Shown: piece after piece, positions 46,006-54,188 of the stretch
Position numbering within the stretch: the first letter of the stretch is position 1
Layout: every line of letters begins with the position of its first letter
Source: Clostridium sp. Marseille-P2415
GTDB lineage: Bacteria > Bacillota > Clostridia > Lachnospirales > Lachnospiraceae
DNA: 64,000 nucleotides
Reading direction: 5' to 3'
NCBI RefSeq assembly: GCF_900155545.1
Contig: NZ_LT732526.1
Location: 2,999,543-3,063,542, forward strand
Program-made: the position numbers and the translations under genes
Notes under the pieces: model-generated
What the model saw: the letters and a program-made list of their open reading frames with translations, nothing else
Database searches by the model: none
What the model was told of the DNA's origin: nothing

Positions 46006-46755
46006 TTATTCCCAATAAACTACGACTTTTTTTGCTGCTTCATCTACATACGTCATATACCTTATAGAATTTTCAAACTGACTTCTAGACATACTTATAA
46101 AAATAGAAGTATCCCACGGATTTATTACTACTACAGTGTCTTTGTTTACACTCTTTATTGAATAGGAGTGACCGCCATCCCCTATAATCCCTTTACTTGG
46201 ATCCGCTATATTAAAATCACAAGCTGCTGTAATTCCCTCTCCGGATTGGCATTTTGAGGCCATAGTGTTCATTATATCAGTTTTAGAAGATGACCAATAA
46301 GTCTTTTGTTTGTACCCTGTCATTGTTGTAAATACATCACAAGCAAAACAACCATTATAAACATTCATGGCCTTTTGTAACCCAGCTTCTATAACTCTGG
46401 CATCAAGATCTCCTTCTATGTATGCATTTGCAACATCAGTTTCAGATACTGTTTGCTTTCCAGCACCGAAATTAAGTGTATAACTGCCATTCTTATTAAC
46501 CGTAATCATTTTACTTAAAAGATTTCTGCCAAATCTACTATTATCTAATGCCTGTATAGCAGAAACTGCTCCGCAATCATTCGCACTTCCCTGATGGAAT
46601 GTACTTAACTTCCCATCCAGTTGTGTTGCCGGATTACCGCTTGTTCCTGCAAAAACAGGGATCGGTGAAAACAAAGTACTTGCAACAATTCCTAAAGTTA
46701 AAAATAAGGCGCTGACTTTCGTTTTGATTTTTCTCATTTTAATTTTATGTTCCAT
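46006..46755 (-). CDS. secreted calpain-like (C2-type) cysteine protease
   Basis: 249 residues. Signal peptide (VSALFLTLGIVASTLFSPIP, cut near VFA). The mature part has a papain-fold triad pattern: Cys61 in SANDCGAVSAIQAL, His196 in GDGGHSYSIKSV and Asn212 in VVVINPWDTS. Spacing and the NPW motif are those of calpain-type enzymes. There are no calcium-binding or wall-anchor domains, so it is a minimal secreted form. AGGAGG upstream. Last gene of a cassette with a secreted protein and a membrane protein; target unknown. Confidence 0.75.
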   Translation of the reverse strand: MEHKIKMRKIKTKVSALFLTLGIVASTLFSPIPVFAGTSGNPATQLDGKLSTFHQGSANDCGAVSAIQALDNSRFGRNLLSKMITVNKNGSYTLNFGAGKQTVSETDVANAYIEGDLDARVIEAGLQKAMNVYNGCFACDVFTTMTGYKQKTYWSSSKTDIMNTMASKCQSGEGITAACDFNIADPSKGIIGDGGHSYSIKSVNKDTVVVINPWDTSIFISMSRSQFENSIRYMTYVDEAAKKVVVYWE

Positions 46756-46769
46756 TATTTATTCCCTCC

Positions 46770-46925
46770 TAAATTTTATTTGAGCTGATGCTATTAATGA
46801 TCCATTTCCGCCCAGCCACTATACCAGCTTTTAGTTTTTGTAAATATATCCATTCCATAAGAAGCATTATGAGTACTATAAGGGGCAGCATGGATTTGCA
46901 TATAAGTTATAGTATCGGAAAAGGT
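46770..46925 (-). pseudogene. broken paralogue of the secreted protein at 46950
   Basis: The reverse strand reads ITYMQIHAAPYSTHNASYGM then DIFTKTKSWYSG, matching TYVQVHTAPYGLLYATPYAA ... DTFTKTKDWHTG in the neighbouring secreted protein. After a frame change it continues LGGNGSLIASAQI, matching LGGNGSLIVSAQV. It lacks a start and the second half, and runs into the ribosome site of the protease gene. Confidence 0.8.
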
Positions 46926-46949
46926 AAGTATCGTTTATAAGTATATTAA

Positions 46950-47477
46950 TCAGCTGTCTGTTCCTTTATAGTTGCAGGAAACACTAACCGAATAATTAGA
47001 TGAAAAGCCTAAATCCGTCGTTCTCTTAAAGCTGAACTTTCCAGTAGCTTTTCTTGAATTATTACCGCTCGTGGTGGTCTTTTCATTGGTTATATCACCG
47101 CCAGCATAGTAGGTTACTTCACCTTCAGCATCATAAACCTTTACCTTTTTCGTCGATGAATTCCAATCAAAGGTAGCCGTAACTTGAGCTGAGACGATAA
47201 GAGATCCATTCCCTCCTAAGCCAGTATGCCAGTCTTTCGTTTTTGTGAAGGTATCTGTACCATATGCAGCATAGGGGGTAGCATAAAGCAGCCCATAAGG
47301 AGCAGTATGAACCTGTACATAAGTTTTTTCAACAGAAGATGTACCATCCGGGTAATTTTCATATTCAACAGAAACCAAAGTGCCTTGCGGGGCTTCTGAT
47401 GCCATAGCCGGAACTGCATGAAAGCACATAAATAATGCCAATACTAATACTACAATAAATCTACTTCTTCTTTCCAT
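46950..47477 (-). CDS. secreted beta-rich protein of unknown function
   Basis: 175 residues. Signal peptide (FIVVLVLALFMCFHAVPAMA). The mature part of about 150 residues is rich in Thr/Ser/Tyr and alternating strands (DTFTKTKDWHTGLGGNGSLI, VSAQVTATFDWNSS, KATGKFSFKRTTDLGF), ending VSVSCNYKGTDS. Similar small secreted proteins occur in Firmicutes without known function. The start has AGGAGG and overlaps the end of the upstream membrane-protein gene by 28 bases. A decayed second copy follows directly. Confidence 0.75.
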   Translation of the reverse strand: MERRSRFIVVLVLALFMCFHAVPAMASEAPQGTLVSVEYENYPDGTSSVEKTYVQVHTAPYGLLYATPYAAYGTDTFTKTKDWHTGLGGNGSLIVSAQVTATFDWNSSTKKVKVYDAEGEVTYYAGGDITNEKTTTSGNNSRKATGKFSFKRTTDLGFSSNYSVSVSCNYKGTDS

Positions 47478-47884
47478 GTTAACTTCCTCCTTTTTCGATA
47501 AAATTTACTTACCAATACCGATAATATAAAATTACCAATTACAACAGCGCACACGCGCACAATTCCTTCACCCAATTTATCAATTTCATTTACTTGAGTT
47601 ATTAATTGCCAAATGGCAACGGTTCCTATTGTCAGATTTAATAATAAAGGCAACAATACATAAAGACGGGTTAATATAGGAAAAAATCTCAAAGATAATA
47701 CCGAGAACCATGCTGTTACTGCAATTATTACAAACAGATAAGGGATACCTCTATAATTTATGGCAGCCATTATTACTGTTGCTGAAAGTAACAGTAACAA
47801 AAGCGGTTTAAATAACTTCATCAACAACAATTTATTTATTCTAAAAACAAAATAACGCTGATCTTCATCCCGACTTAAAAGCAT
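47450..47884 (-). CDS. small integral membrane protein, cassette partner
   Basis: 144 residues with four or five membrane segments (LLLLLLSATVIMAAINY, YLFVIIAVTAWFSVLSL, LYVLLPLLLNLTIGTVAIWQ, VRVCAVVIGNFILSVLVSKF) and a basic tail. No family recognised. GAGGGGG before the ATG. It heads the cassette, overlapping the secreted-protein gene; an immunity, export or regulatory membrane role is possible but unproven. Confidence 0.65.
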   Translation of the reverse strand: MLLSRDEDQRYFVFRINKLLLMKLFKPLLLLLLSATVIMAAINYRGIPYLFVIIAVTAWFSVLSLRFFPILTRLYVLLPLLLNLTIGTVAIWQLITQVNEIDKLGEGIVRVCAVVIGNFILSVLVSKFYRKRRKLTWKEEVDLL

Positions 47885-47980
47885 CTTTTTATCCCCCTCT
47901 TAATTACGTACATGGTAACAGTTACAATTTGAACAAACAATTTTACCTCTTTAATCCAGCATATCCTCAATTTAGATAAA

Positions 47981-48033
47981 TTTCAACCCAAGTGCCAAAA
48001 TTATACACGTTCAATGCCAAAATTTGCACTTTA
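47981..48033 (+). repeat. repeat R2, copy 1 (IS-terminus-like)
   Basis: TTTCAACCCAAGTGCC starts a 53-base segment repeated at 59564-59616 with few differences. Internally it holds two spaced copies of a GTGCCAAAATT-type unit, reminiscent of the multiple terminal repeats of IS21-family elements. In the right-hand copy it lies 10 bases from repeat R1; here the IS30 element separates them. Confidence 0.8.
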
Positions 48034-48243
48034 ACCCACCTTATAATTAACGATAAGGTCGAATGTAATCCCACTTTCCCGTTTTTCTCTTGCTTTCTAT
48101 GGTATAATCTTTGGTAACAGGATGATTTTGGCGCACAAAAACCGGACGTCACTTTTGGCTTACAAATTTTGTACTCCGAAATTCACGTCTGCTGGTATCT
48201 GTCTTTTCGTTCCAGCCAGTGGTTTCATGTTCCGATTATCTTG

Positions 48244-48606
48244 CTACCTTTTTAAAAGACCTGGTGTTAAGTTGATGCTGTTGGCAGCAACCTCGTGGCA
48301 TTCTAATTTATCTGCCAGGTCTTTTCCATAATAAAAACAGAATGCTTCATACGGACTTTTCCCATTCAGCTTTTTTCTTCTATAGGAATTGATATGATCC
48401 ATCATCCGATTGATATCCTCCTGCATCAGTTCATCAAAGCTTTTTCCCTTTGGCAATACCCTTCTTATGAATTCATGCCCTACCTCTATTTCCGCTTTCT
48501 GATAGGGTGCACTTGGATTGCAGTAATAGATTCTGGTTCTTTGAAATCCTTTTCCATCTGGGCCATACTCTATACTCTTCGGATTAGAAAATTCACTTCC
48601 GTTGTC
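48244..48606 (-). pseudogene. IS30-family transposase, C-terminal part (split by insertion)
   Basis: The reverse strand encodes DNGSEFSNPKSIEYGPDGKG then RIYYCNPSAPYQKAEIE, VGHEFIRRVLPKGKSFDEL and INSYRRKKLNGKSPYEAFCF, the end of an IS30 transposase with the second catalytic Asp (DNGSEF) and the Glu region. Its beginning lies 3.4 kb away at 52889. Joining 52026 to 48606 restores one frame of about 408 residues. Confidence 0.88.
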
Positions 48607-48610
48607 AGTG

Positions 48611-48630
48611 TTATACCGAATTCGGTATAA
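48611..48630. repeat. perfect 20-bp palindrome at the RIT left end
   Basis: TTATACCGAATTCGGTATAA. The half-site TTATACCGAA resembles the TTATGCCGAA motif of the element's inverted repeats, so it is a likely recombinase binding site outside the main repeat. Confidence 0.85.
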
Positions 48631-48634
48631 TACG

Positions 48635-48663
48635 GATTATGCCGAAGAAAAAACTATACCGAA
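48635..48663 (+). repeat. RIT left inverted repeat
   Basis: 29 bases starting GATTATGCCGAAGAA and ending ATACCGAA; the complement of 51997-52025 matches at all but one position. Confidence 0.92.
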
Positions 48664-48753
48664 AAACCACCAAAAATGCTATAAATACTGTGCCTAATGC
48701 TATTTCTTCGACATAATGTTTTATACTTGAGGTACCAAGAAAGGAGGTACCTC

Positions 48754-49956
48754 ATGATTGAGATTAATACCATTTGCGAGCTGTTGCTCGAAGCATTACA
48801 GGATGCAGGATACAATAAATCCACTATTTTTAACTACCAAGGTGCTGTTAGAAGATTCAAAGCTTTCTGTTCAGAGAAGGATGTAACTGTGTATACTACG
48901 GAATTCGGAAAGCTTTATTCAGATGATGTCATAAGTCCCAAAACCGGGCAATTCAGCACAGAACGATACCATTTGCATGGACGGTTCATCCGATTGATGA
49001 ATTCATACTACAGTACCGGGCAATTCGATTTTTCTATCGTAAAGCGAGGAAAAGTAGCGCCAACTAATCCACTACACAAGGATGTTTACGGCGGCTATCA
49101 GAAGGTGCTCCATATGCAGTACACAAATGAGAATACTATCCATTTTTATGAGTATGAGTTTTATTACTTTCTGCAGTTCCTTCATAGTGCTGGCATTGAT
49201 GACATTGCAACAATTACACCAGAAACACTCTTTTCCTACATTCAGACTTCAAAAACAAACAGACAGAGAGCAGTTCTTTGCGGTTTAAGATCATCAATGA
49301 AATACCTTAGAAGAGATGACCTGATTGTCTCTATACTTGGAATTCATTCGCCTCGGGCACGTCGAATTATTCCTACATTGACAGATGATGAGAATCAACG
49401 ACTGAGCACTGCTATTGAGTCTTCGGAGGTTACTCTTCGTGATGCTGCTATCGTTCTTCTGGGTATGTCATCAGGGATACGGGCCTGCGACCTGATAAAG
49501 CTGAAGCTGTCAGATATCGATTGGATTAGTGAAACGATATCTTTTCATCAGAGCAAAACCGGAAACTTTGTATGTCTCCCACTCATTCCATCTGTTGGAA
49601 ATGCGATTTTCAGATACCTTCACGAAGAAAGACCAGCAGCTAATAATGACTTCCTGTTTGTACGTGAACTGGCTCCCTTTGATCCATTCACTGACCATTC
49701 AAGCTGCTACGAAGTAGTTCGTCGGGTTTTCTGCCAGGCAGGGATAGATAAGGAAAGCCGTATTCTTGGGATGTGCCTTTTGCGCCATAATGCAGCATCC
49801 ACTATGGTAAAGAATGCTGTGCCGATTGAAACAATCGCCGCTGTTCTTGGACATGTCAATCCGGATACGACAGATATATATATCACTACAGATGAATATC
49901 GCCTTAGAGAATGCGTCCTGCCTATGACAGGCATATCCAAGGAGGTGAATCCATGA
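48754..49956 (+). CDS. ritA: RIT tyrosine recombinase A
   Basis: 400 residues from the ATG at 48754 (AGGAGG six bases upstream). N-terminal SAM-like DNA-binding part, then the catalytic domain with arginine I in SSGIRACDLIKLKLSDID, LLRHNAASTMVKNAVPIETI (the first His of HxxR is Cys here), VLGHVNPDTTDIYIT with the nucleophile Tyr. First of three coupled recombinases; its stop overlaps the next start by four bases. Should act with B and C on the element's inverted repeats. Confidence 0.9.
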   Translation: MIEINTICELLLEALQDAGYNKSTIFNYQGAVRRFKAFCSEKDVTVYTTEFGKLYSDDVISPKTGQFSTERYHLHGRFIRLMNSYYSTGQFDFSIVKRGKVAPTNPLHKDVYGGYQKVLHMQYTNENTIHFYEYEFYYFLQFLHSAGIDDIATITPETLFSYIQTSKTNRQRAVLCGLRSSMKYLRRDDLIVSILGIHSPRARRIIPTLTDDENQRLSTAIESSEVTLRDAAIVLLGMSSGIRACDLIKLKLSDIDWISETISFHQSKTGNFVCLPLIPSVGNAIFRYLHEERPAANNDFLFVRELAPFDPFTDHSSCYEVVRRVFCQAGIDKESRILGMCLLRHNAASTMVKNAVPIETIAAVLGHVNPDTTDIYITTDEYRLRECVLPMTGISKEVNP

Positions 49957-50921
49957 ATACAGATTTCATAAGTGCCCTCGCACCTCAGCTTGAAAGCTTC
50001 CTTGAATTCAAACATTCCATTGGCATACAGTACAAATCGGCTTCATGTCACTTACGGAACCTGGATGAGTATAACTTTTCAAACGGCAACTCAAGCAGTT
50101 TGAATAAAGAAACCGTTGAAGGATGGGCTGCAGCGAAGAGTTGTAAATCAACAACACCGAATCGGAGTTGGATATCTCCTATAAGAGAATTCGGACGATA
50201 TCTACATAGTATCGGCGTTCCCGATGCATATGTACTGGGTGACAAGTACAGAATCCAGAGCTACCACGCCGAAGTCTACCTGATGAGTGAAGCTGAGATA
50301 CTGGCTTTCTTCAAGGAGTGCGATTCATACGTACTCAGAAAGAACTACTTGGGCAGGGCATATGTTTTACCTGCACTGTATCGTTTCCTTTATTGTTGTG
50401 GCGTACGATGCGGTGAAGCGCGACATCTTCGTTGCGAAAACGTACATCTTGATAATGGTTTTGTTGATATCCTTCAATCCAAAGCTCACTGTGACAGACG
50501 CTTGTATCTGTCAGAGGAACTTACAGATTATCTAAAAAAATATGACTGCGCCATAAACGCCTGTTTTCCATCAAGAGAATACTTTTTTCCGGGTGGAAAA
50601 GGTGGCATGTGTTCTTCGACTTCATTGACGGTGAATTTCAAAAGCATCTGGGATGCTGCCGGCCTTAAAAGAGATGGAAAAGTCAAACCACGCGCTTATG
50701 ACTTCCGACATCACTTTGCATGTGCTAACATCTTGAAGTGGTCTAAAGAGGAAACGGATGTACATGCGATGTTCCCTTATCTTATGAGATATATGGGGCA
50801 CTCATCCCTCGAAAGCACCTATTACTATATACACTTGATACCGGATTTCTTTCCTCAGTACTCTATTCTTACATCATCAATGGAATCTCTTATTCCGGAG
50901 GTAGAAGACGATGAAGTATAA
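49953..50921 (+). CDS. ritB: RIT tyrosine recombinase B
   Basis: 322 residues from the ATG at 49953 (GGAGG upstream), overlapping ritA by four bases. Catalytic motifs: CGVRCGEARHLRCENV, YDFRHHFACANILKWS and RYMGHSSLESTYYYIH with the Tyr nucleophile. In the HxxR box the first residue is Tyr. The C-terminal end (PEVEDDEV) overlaps ritC by 11 bases. Confidence 0.9.
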   Translation: MNTDFISALAPQLESFLEFKHSIGIQYKSASCHLRNLDEYNFSNGNSSSLNKETVEGWAAAKSCKSTTPNRSWISPIREFGRYLHSIGVPDAYVLGDKYRIQSYHAEVYLMSEAEILAFFKECDSYVLRKNYLGRAYVLPALYRFLYCCGVRCGEARHLRCENVHLDNGFVDILQSKAHCDRRLYLSEELTDYLKKYDCAINACFPSREYFFPGGKGGMCSSTSLTVNFKSIWDAAGLKRDGKVKPRAYDFRHHFACANILKWSKEETDVHAMFPYLMRYMGHSSLESTYYYIHLIPDFFPQYSILTSSMESLIPEVEDDEV

Positions 50922-51936
50922 GCGAAAGAAGGATAAAAGTTTCTGGATTATGGCACGTCTTTACCTTCATGATTACATGCCGGTAATAAGAAATCTGTCA
51001 GACAAATCCGTAGAGGCTTACAAACAGTCACTTAAATCCTATCTGTCTTTTCTTGAAAAGGAGAAGTTATTAAAAGATGATAACGTCACATTTGAAGCTT
51101 TTTCACGGGAGAACATCAAGGAGTTTGTTGAATGGATGAAATCCAGTGGCTACTCTCCTAAAAGTATTAATCTCAAACTCACAGCAATCCGGTCATTCCT
51201 GAAATACTGTGGAGAAGAGGATTTCGAGCTCAAAGCACTATATACAGAAGCATGTTTAATAAAGAAACTGAAGGAAGAAAAACATCCCATACAGTATCTC
51301 CAACCAAAAGCAACTGCCGCCATTCTGGCTGCATCCGATACAAAGACCTCCAAGCATCGTCGAAATCGAATGATGCTCATTCTGCTCTATGATACTGGTG
51401 CAAGGGTACAGGAATTGGCTGAATTAGATATATCTTCACTGCACCTAGATGCGTCAAATCCATTCATAACGCTCGTCGGCAAGGGTCAAAAGAGCAGAAA
51501 TGTACCATTGATGAATAAAACTGTTACACATCTTCAAAACTACCTGAAAGAGTTTCATCCTAAGAATAAAGAATGTCCATTGTTTTACAGCCTTTTGGAT
51601 GGAAAAACTCATCGGTTATCAACAGACAGCATTAGCCTAGTTCTTAAGACCGCTGCTGATACTGCTCGTGAAACCTGTTCCGAAGTACCTGATAATGTCC
51701 ACTGTCATTTGATTAGAAAAACGAAAGCCATGGATTTATATAGGAATGGAGTTCCCTTGCCATTTATTATGCAGTTTCTTGGTCATGAAAGTATGTCAAC
51801 AACATCCGGCTTCTATGCATTCGCAACACTTGAAATGATGGGTGACGCTATGAAGAAAGCATCGCCGGATTCCACTGTTGCAGAGAAACTTTGGAAAAAA
51901 TCTGATGTACACCATGCACTGTATACGTTGGATTAA
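50911..51936 (+). CDS. ritC: RIT tyrosine recombinase C
   Basis: 341 residues. XerC/D-like with an N-terminal core-binding domain (DYMPVIRNLSDKSVEAYKQS) and catalytic residues in DTGARVQELAELDISS, the full HxxR box HCHLIRKTKAMDLYRNG, FLGHESMSTTSGFYAF. GGAGG precedes the ATG, which lies inside the end of ritB. Ends just before the right inverted repeat. Confidence 0.9.
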   Translation: MKYKRKKDKSFWIMARLYLHDYMPVIRNLSDKSVEAYKQSLKSYLSFLEKEKLLKDDNVTFEAFSRENIKEFVEWMKSSGYSPKSINLKLTAIRSFLKYCGEEDFELKALYTEACLIKKLKEEKHPIQYLQPKATAAILAASDTKTSKHRRNRMMLILLYDTGARVQELAELDISSLHLDASNPFITLVGKGQKSRNVPLMNKTVTHLQNYLKEFHPKNKECPLFYSLLDGKTHRLSTDSISLVLKTAADTARETCSEVPDNVHCHLIRKTKAMDLYRNGVPLPFIMQFLGHESMSTTSGFYAFATLEMMGDAMKKASPDSTVAEKLWKKSDVHHALYTLD

Positions 51937-51996
51937 CTGATTACTATGCCGAAGAAATGTCAGTAAAAGTATTTTCTAAGCAATTCTCAGGAATTC

Positions 51997-52025
51997 TTCG
52001 GCATAGTTTTTTCTTCGGCATAATC
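51997..52025 (-). repeat. RIT right inverted repeat
   Basis: 29 bases, TTCGGCATAG ... CGGCATAATC, the complement of 48635-48663 with one mismatch. A further TATGCCGAAGAA box lies inward at 51945-51956. Confidence 0.92.
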
Positions 52026-52889
52026 TGTCAAAATGATTGGAAACAACTTTCGAAAGTCCTGTCCTCCCAGCCTATGATATAGTTCATCATAAATATCGAT
52101 TACTGACTTAGAGGTATTGGCATCTCTTAGGAATGCAAGCATCAAGGACGTTTCTACAAAGAATACCGTAAGCAGAACCTTTCCACCTTTGCTTCTTACA
52201 CGACAGCCTCTGTCTACCTTCAGTTCTGGTTTTTTATAACGCGGACGATACTTTACTTTCCTTGGGAGATCAATGTTCCTCACATCAAACAGACTTCCAT
52301 CTATGTAATTGTATAAAGTATTCTCGCTGCACGTCAGCTCATCCTTATTATTTAAATATATCTGATGTATGGACTGGCCTTGTTTGATCAGCGGAACCAG
52401 GATCTCATTGAGTCTGACAATTTCTCCTTCCGTGGAAAGAATCCCACTTCTTGATTCCGCAATCTTTTCAGATGCCTGACGATGGGCTTCCAATGCGTCG
52501 TAGATTGTCTTCGTCAGTGTACACTTCTTCACTTCACTGCATCCATTACATACATAGGGGGTTTTAAATCTGCTGGTACATACTTCTTCCTCAAACTGTT
52601 CGCAATACCTGTTACACAGACGCTCACACTGTCTGCATGTGGTTACCATTGGATGCTTACATTCATTTGTTCCACACACTTTTTTTCTCTTGCATCCTTT
52701 TCGATACTTGCATACATTATGGGGATAGACTGAATATCCTGTACATTGCTCTACTGCATAGTTGCGGATTTCTTTTGTAATAGTAGTTCTGTCCCTCCCC
52801 AGCTTCTTGCCTATCTCGGTAAAAGTCAGATCCTCCTTCAGTCCACTTTTAATCTCCAAACGGTCTTCATAAGGTAAAAACTTAGCCAT
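52026..52889 (-). pseudogene. IS30-family transposase, N-terminal part (split, probable internal deletion)
   Basis: 288 codons from the ATG at 52889: helix-turn-helix KFLPYEDRLEIKSGLKED then TFTEIGKKLGRDRTTITKEI, a Cys-rich zinc-binding region (CKYRKGCKRKKVC, CRQCERLCNRYC, CNGCSEVKKC), KVDRGCRVRSKGGKVLLTVF and LFPIILT at the insertion point. Relatives as I recall them have about 25 more residues between DRGCR and GGKVLL, including the first catalytic Asp, so this copy may already have been inactive. Confidence 0.85.
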
Positions 52890-52929
52890 AGTGTATCCTT
52901 TCCCCACCGGCTAAGTTCAATATATCACG

Positions 52930-52955
52930 AAAGGCAGGGACTGCGCCCTGCCTTT
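52930..52955. terminator. terminator near the IS30 transposase start
   Basis: Perfect stem AAAGGCAGGG / CCCTGCCTTT with a six-base loop and T-run. Upstream of the transposase start, it would block transcription entering the gene region from outside or leaving the RIT genes. Confidence 0.8.
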
Positions 52956-53040
52956 TTGTAACACGAATTTCTCTATGCTATTTTCAAATATTTGTACCTA
53001 TCTTTCCCTTTCAGACGGGAAAGTTATTTTACAATTGAGG

Positions 53041-53174
53041 ACGTAGAAAAAAGAAGATCTTTTCTATCAAAAAACAGATTCCATGGAGTCTCCCAACAGA
53101 ATCTGTTTTTACATCACATATTAAAAATTCGTTATCAACACCTCGACCGTAACCGCATCCCGTTCTTTAAACTT
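53041..53174 (+). repeat. repeat R1, copy 1: dam gene 3' end and terminator
   Basis: 134 bases from ACGTAGAAAAAAG match 59627-59759 closely. Includes the hairpin AAACAGATTC / GAATCTGTTT and, on the reverse strand at 53121-53174, the last 17 codons and stop of the dam-type gene (KFKERDAVTVEVLITNF). No upstream dam sequence is present, so this is a broken tail copy. Confidence 0.92.
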
Positions 53175-53237
53175 GGTATAGATAATTGCCCTTTTAACAG
53201 AATCTAAAAGATGATTCCCCCCTTTATAATCATAATA

Positions 53238-53729
53238 CTACAAATCCCCATGTTTCTTTAGATATCCATACAACAAATAAACAATTATAAGAAGTATTGC
53301 GATAGTCCAAAATAATTTATGACGAAGAACCGTTCTTAATCTGCCAAATCCCTCTGTTAAACCATACTTATTAAAAATCTGAATGAATAAAGCAAGCCCG
53401 ATAACCTGAACCTCTCCAAATATTAAATATCCACGCAAAAAAACCTTTAAATTTACTTTTCTTAACACCAATACAATTCCTGCACAAATAATAAATAAAT
53501 AGCAAAATAAAAAAAACACATTTGTATAATAATCAGAGTACCTTTTCAAATTATCAACTTGTAAAGCCATCTCTTTTTTTACTTCCTGCGATGTTGTTTG
53601 ATTAGCTCTCAGCAATATATCTATTGAATTGTACACAAGTTTTAACGCAGCCATATGTAAAAATAACGTTAAAACAGAAAAAATCCACACGAAAGTAAAA
53701 TATATACGGTTATTTCTATTTAAAATCAT
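53238..53729 (-). CDS. membrane protein of unknown function, four helices
   Basis: 163 residues, four membrane segments (IYFTFVWIFSVLTLFLHMAA, NVFFLFCYLFIICAGIVLVL, LRGYLIFGEVQVIGLALFIQ, LFWTIAILLIIVYLLYGYL). No family recognised. AT-rich codon use. Ribosome site weak (AGGGATTG). Lies between repeats R1 and A, in the mosaic region. Confidence 0.55.
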   Translation of the reverse strand: MILNRNNRIYFTFVWIFSVLTLFLHMAALKLVYNSIDILLRANQTTSQEVKKEMALQVDNLKRYSDYYTNVFFLFCYLFIICAGIVLVLRKVNLKVFLRGYLIFGEVQVIGLALFIQIFNKYGLTEGFGRLRTVLRHKLFWTIAILLIIVYLLYGYLKKHGDL

Positions 53730-53867
53730 TTAAACAATCCCTACGCCTGAGTACTAATTGTATATTCATGATAACCAGAAAATTGCCGTTTTATTATAAA
53801 GCAATTTCTTCATTTCAATACATATTTTCTTCTCACTTTCAATATTCACACTTAAACTATCTTATTA

Positions 53868-54188
53868 TCACTTAGGAATATTCTCGTAGCCTCTTCTGTT
53901 GTCCCCTGCAAACGATTTGCAATTATTTATCATACAATAAATCTGATCCATTTCCAGATCATACCAAGTAATATCATCAATCCGATCATTCTCAGTTAGC
54001 TTTGCTGATTCAACCTCCCAATATACTTCTATCAATTCTCTTTCAAAAGATTGATTTTCAGTTTTTTTACCAAATGACTTAGCTATCTCAGCCTTATTGT
54101 TTTTTATTCCTTTTAATTTGAAATTTCTTTCTATGTTCAAAAAAAGAGTCATAAATGTAATCAAAACCAATACAATAACTATTTGCAT
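53868..54188 (-). CDS. small protein with N-terminal membrane helix, unknown
   Basis: About 106 residues from the ATG at 54188 (AGGGGG upstream). One membrane helix (IVIVLVLITFMTLFLNI), then a charged cytoplasmic or external part ending YENIPK. A 30-base piece of its 3' end (ATTATCACTTAGGA region) recurs at 45829-45860 beside repeat A copy 1, another sign of shuffling. Function unknown. Confidence 0.55.
   Translation of the reverse strand: MQIVIVLVLITFMTLFLNIERNFKLKGIKNNKAEIAKSFGKKTENQSFERELIEVYWEVESAKLTENDRIDDITWYDLEMDQIYCMINNCKSFAGDNRRGYENIPK

Larger units (their letters stand above)
48607..52025 (+). mobile_element. recombinase-in-trio (RIT) element
   Basis: About 3.42 kb holding three overlapping tyrosine recombinase genes and nothing else, bounded by 29-bp inverted repeats (48635-48663 and 51997-52025, one mismatch). 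It is inserted in the codons for TDNGSEF of an IS30 transposase; removing it rejoins the frame exactly, with at most one shared base and no target duplication. Extra TATRCCGAAGAA-type boxes lie near both ends. Gene order, coupling and ends match the RIT class. Confidence 0.9.
48062..53035 (-). mobile_element. IS30-family element, interrupted by the RIT element
   Basis: Ends proposed from an imperfect inverted repeat: AATGTAATCCCACTTTCCCG (48062-48081) matches the complement of 53015-53035 (16 of 21 positions, sharing ACTTTCCCGT). It contains one transposase gene split in two by the nested RIT element. Without the RIT insert it is about 1.55 kb. It sits between repeats R2 and R1 of the left block. 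The ends are inferred and could be off by some bases. Confidence 0.65.
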
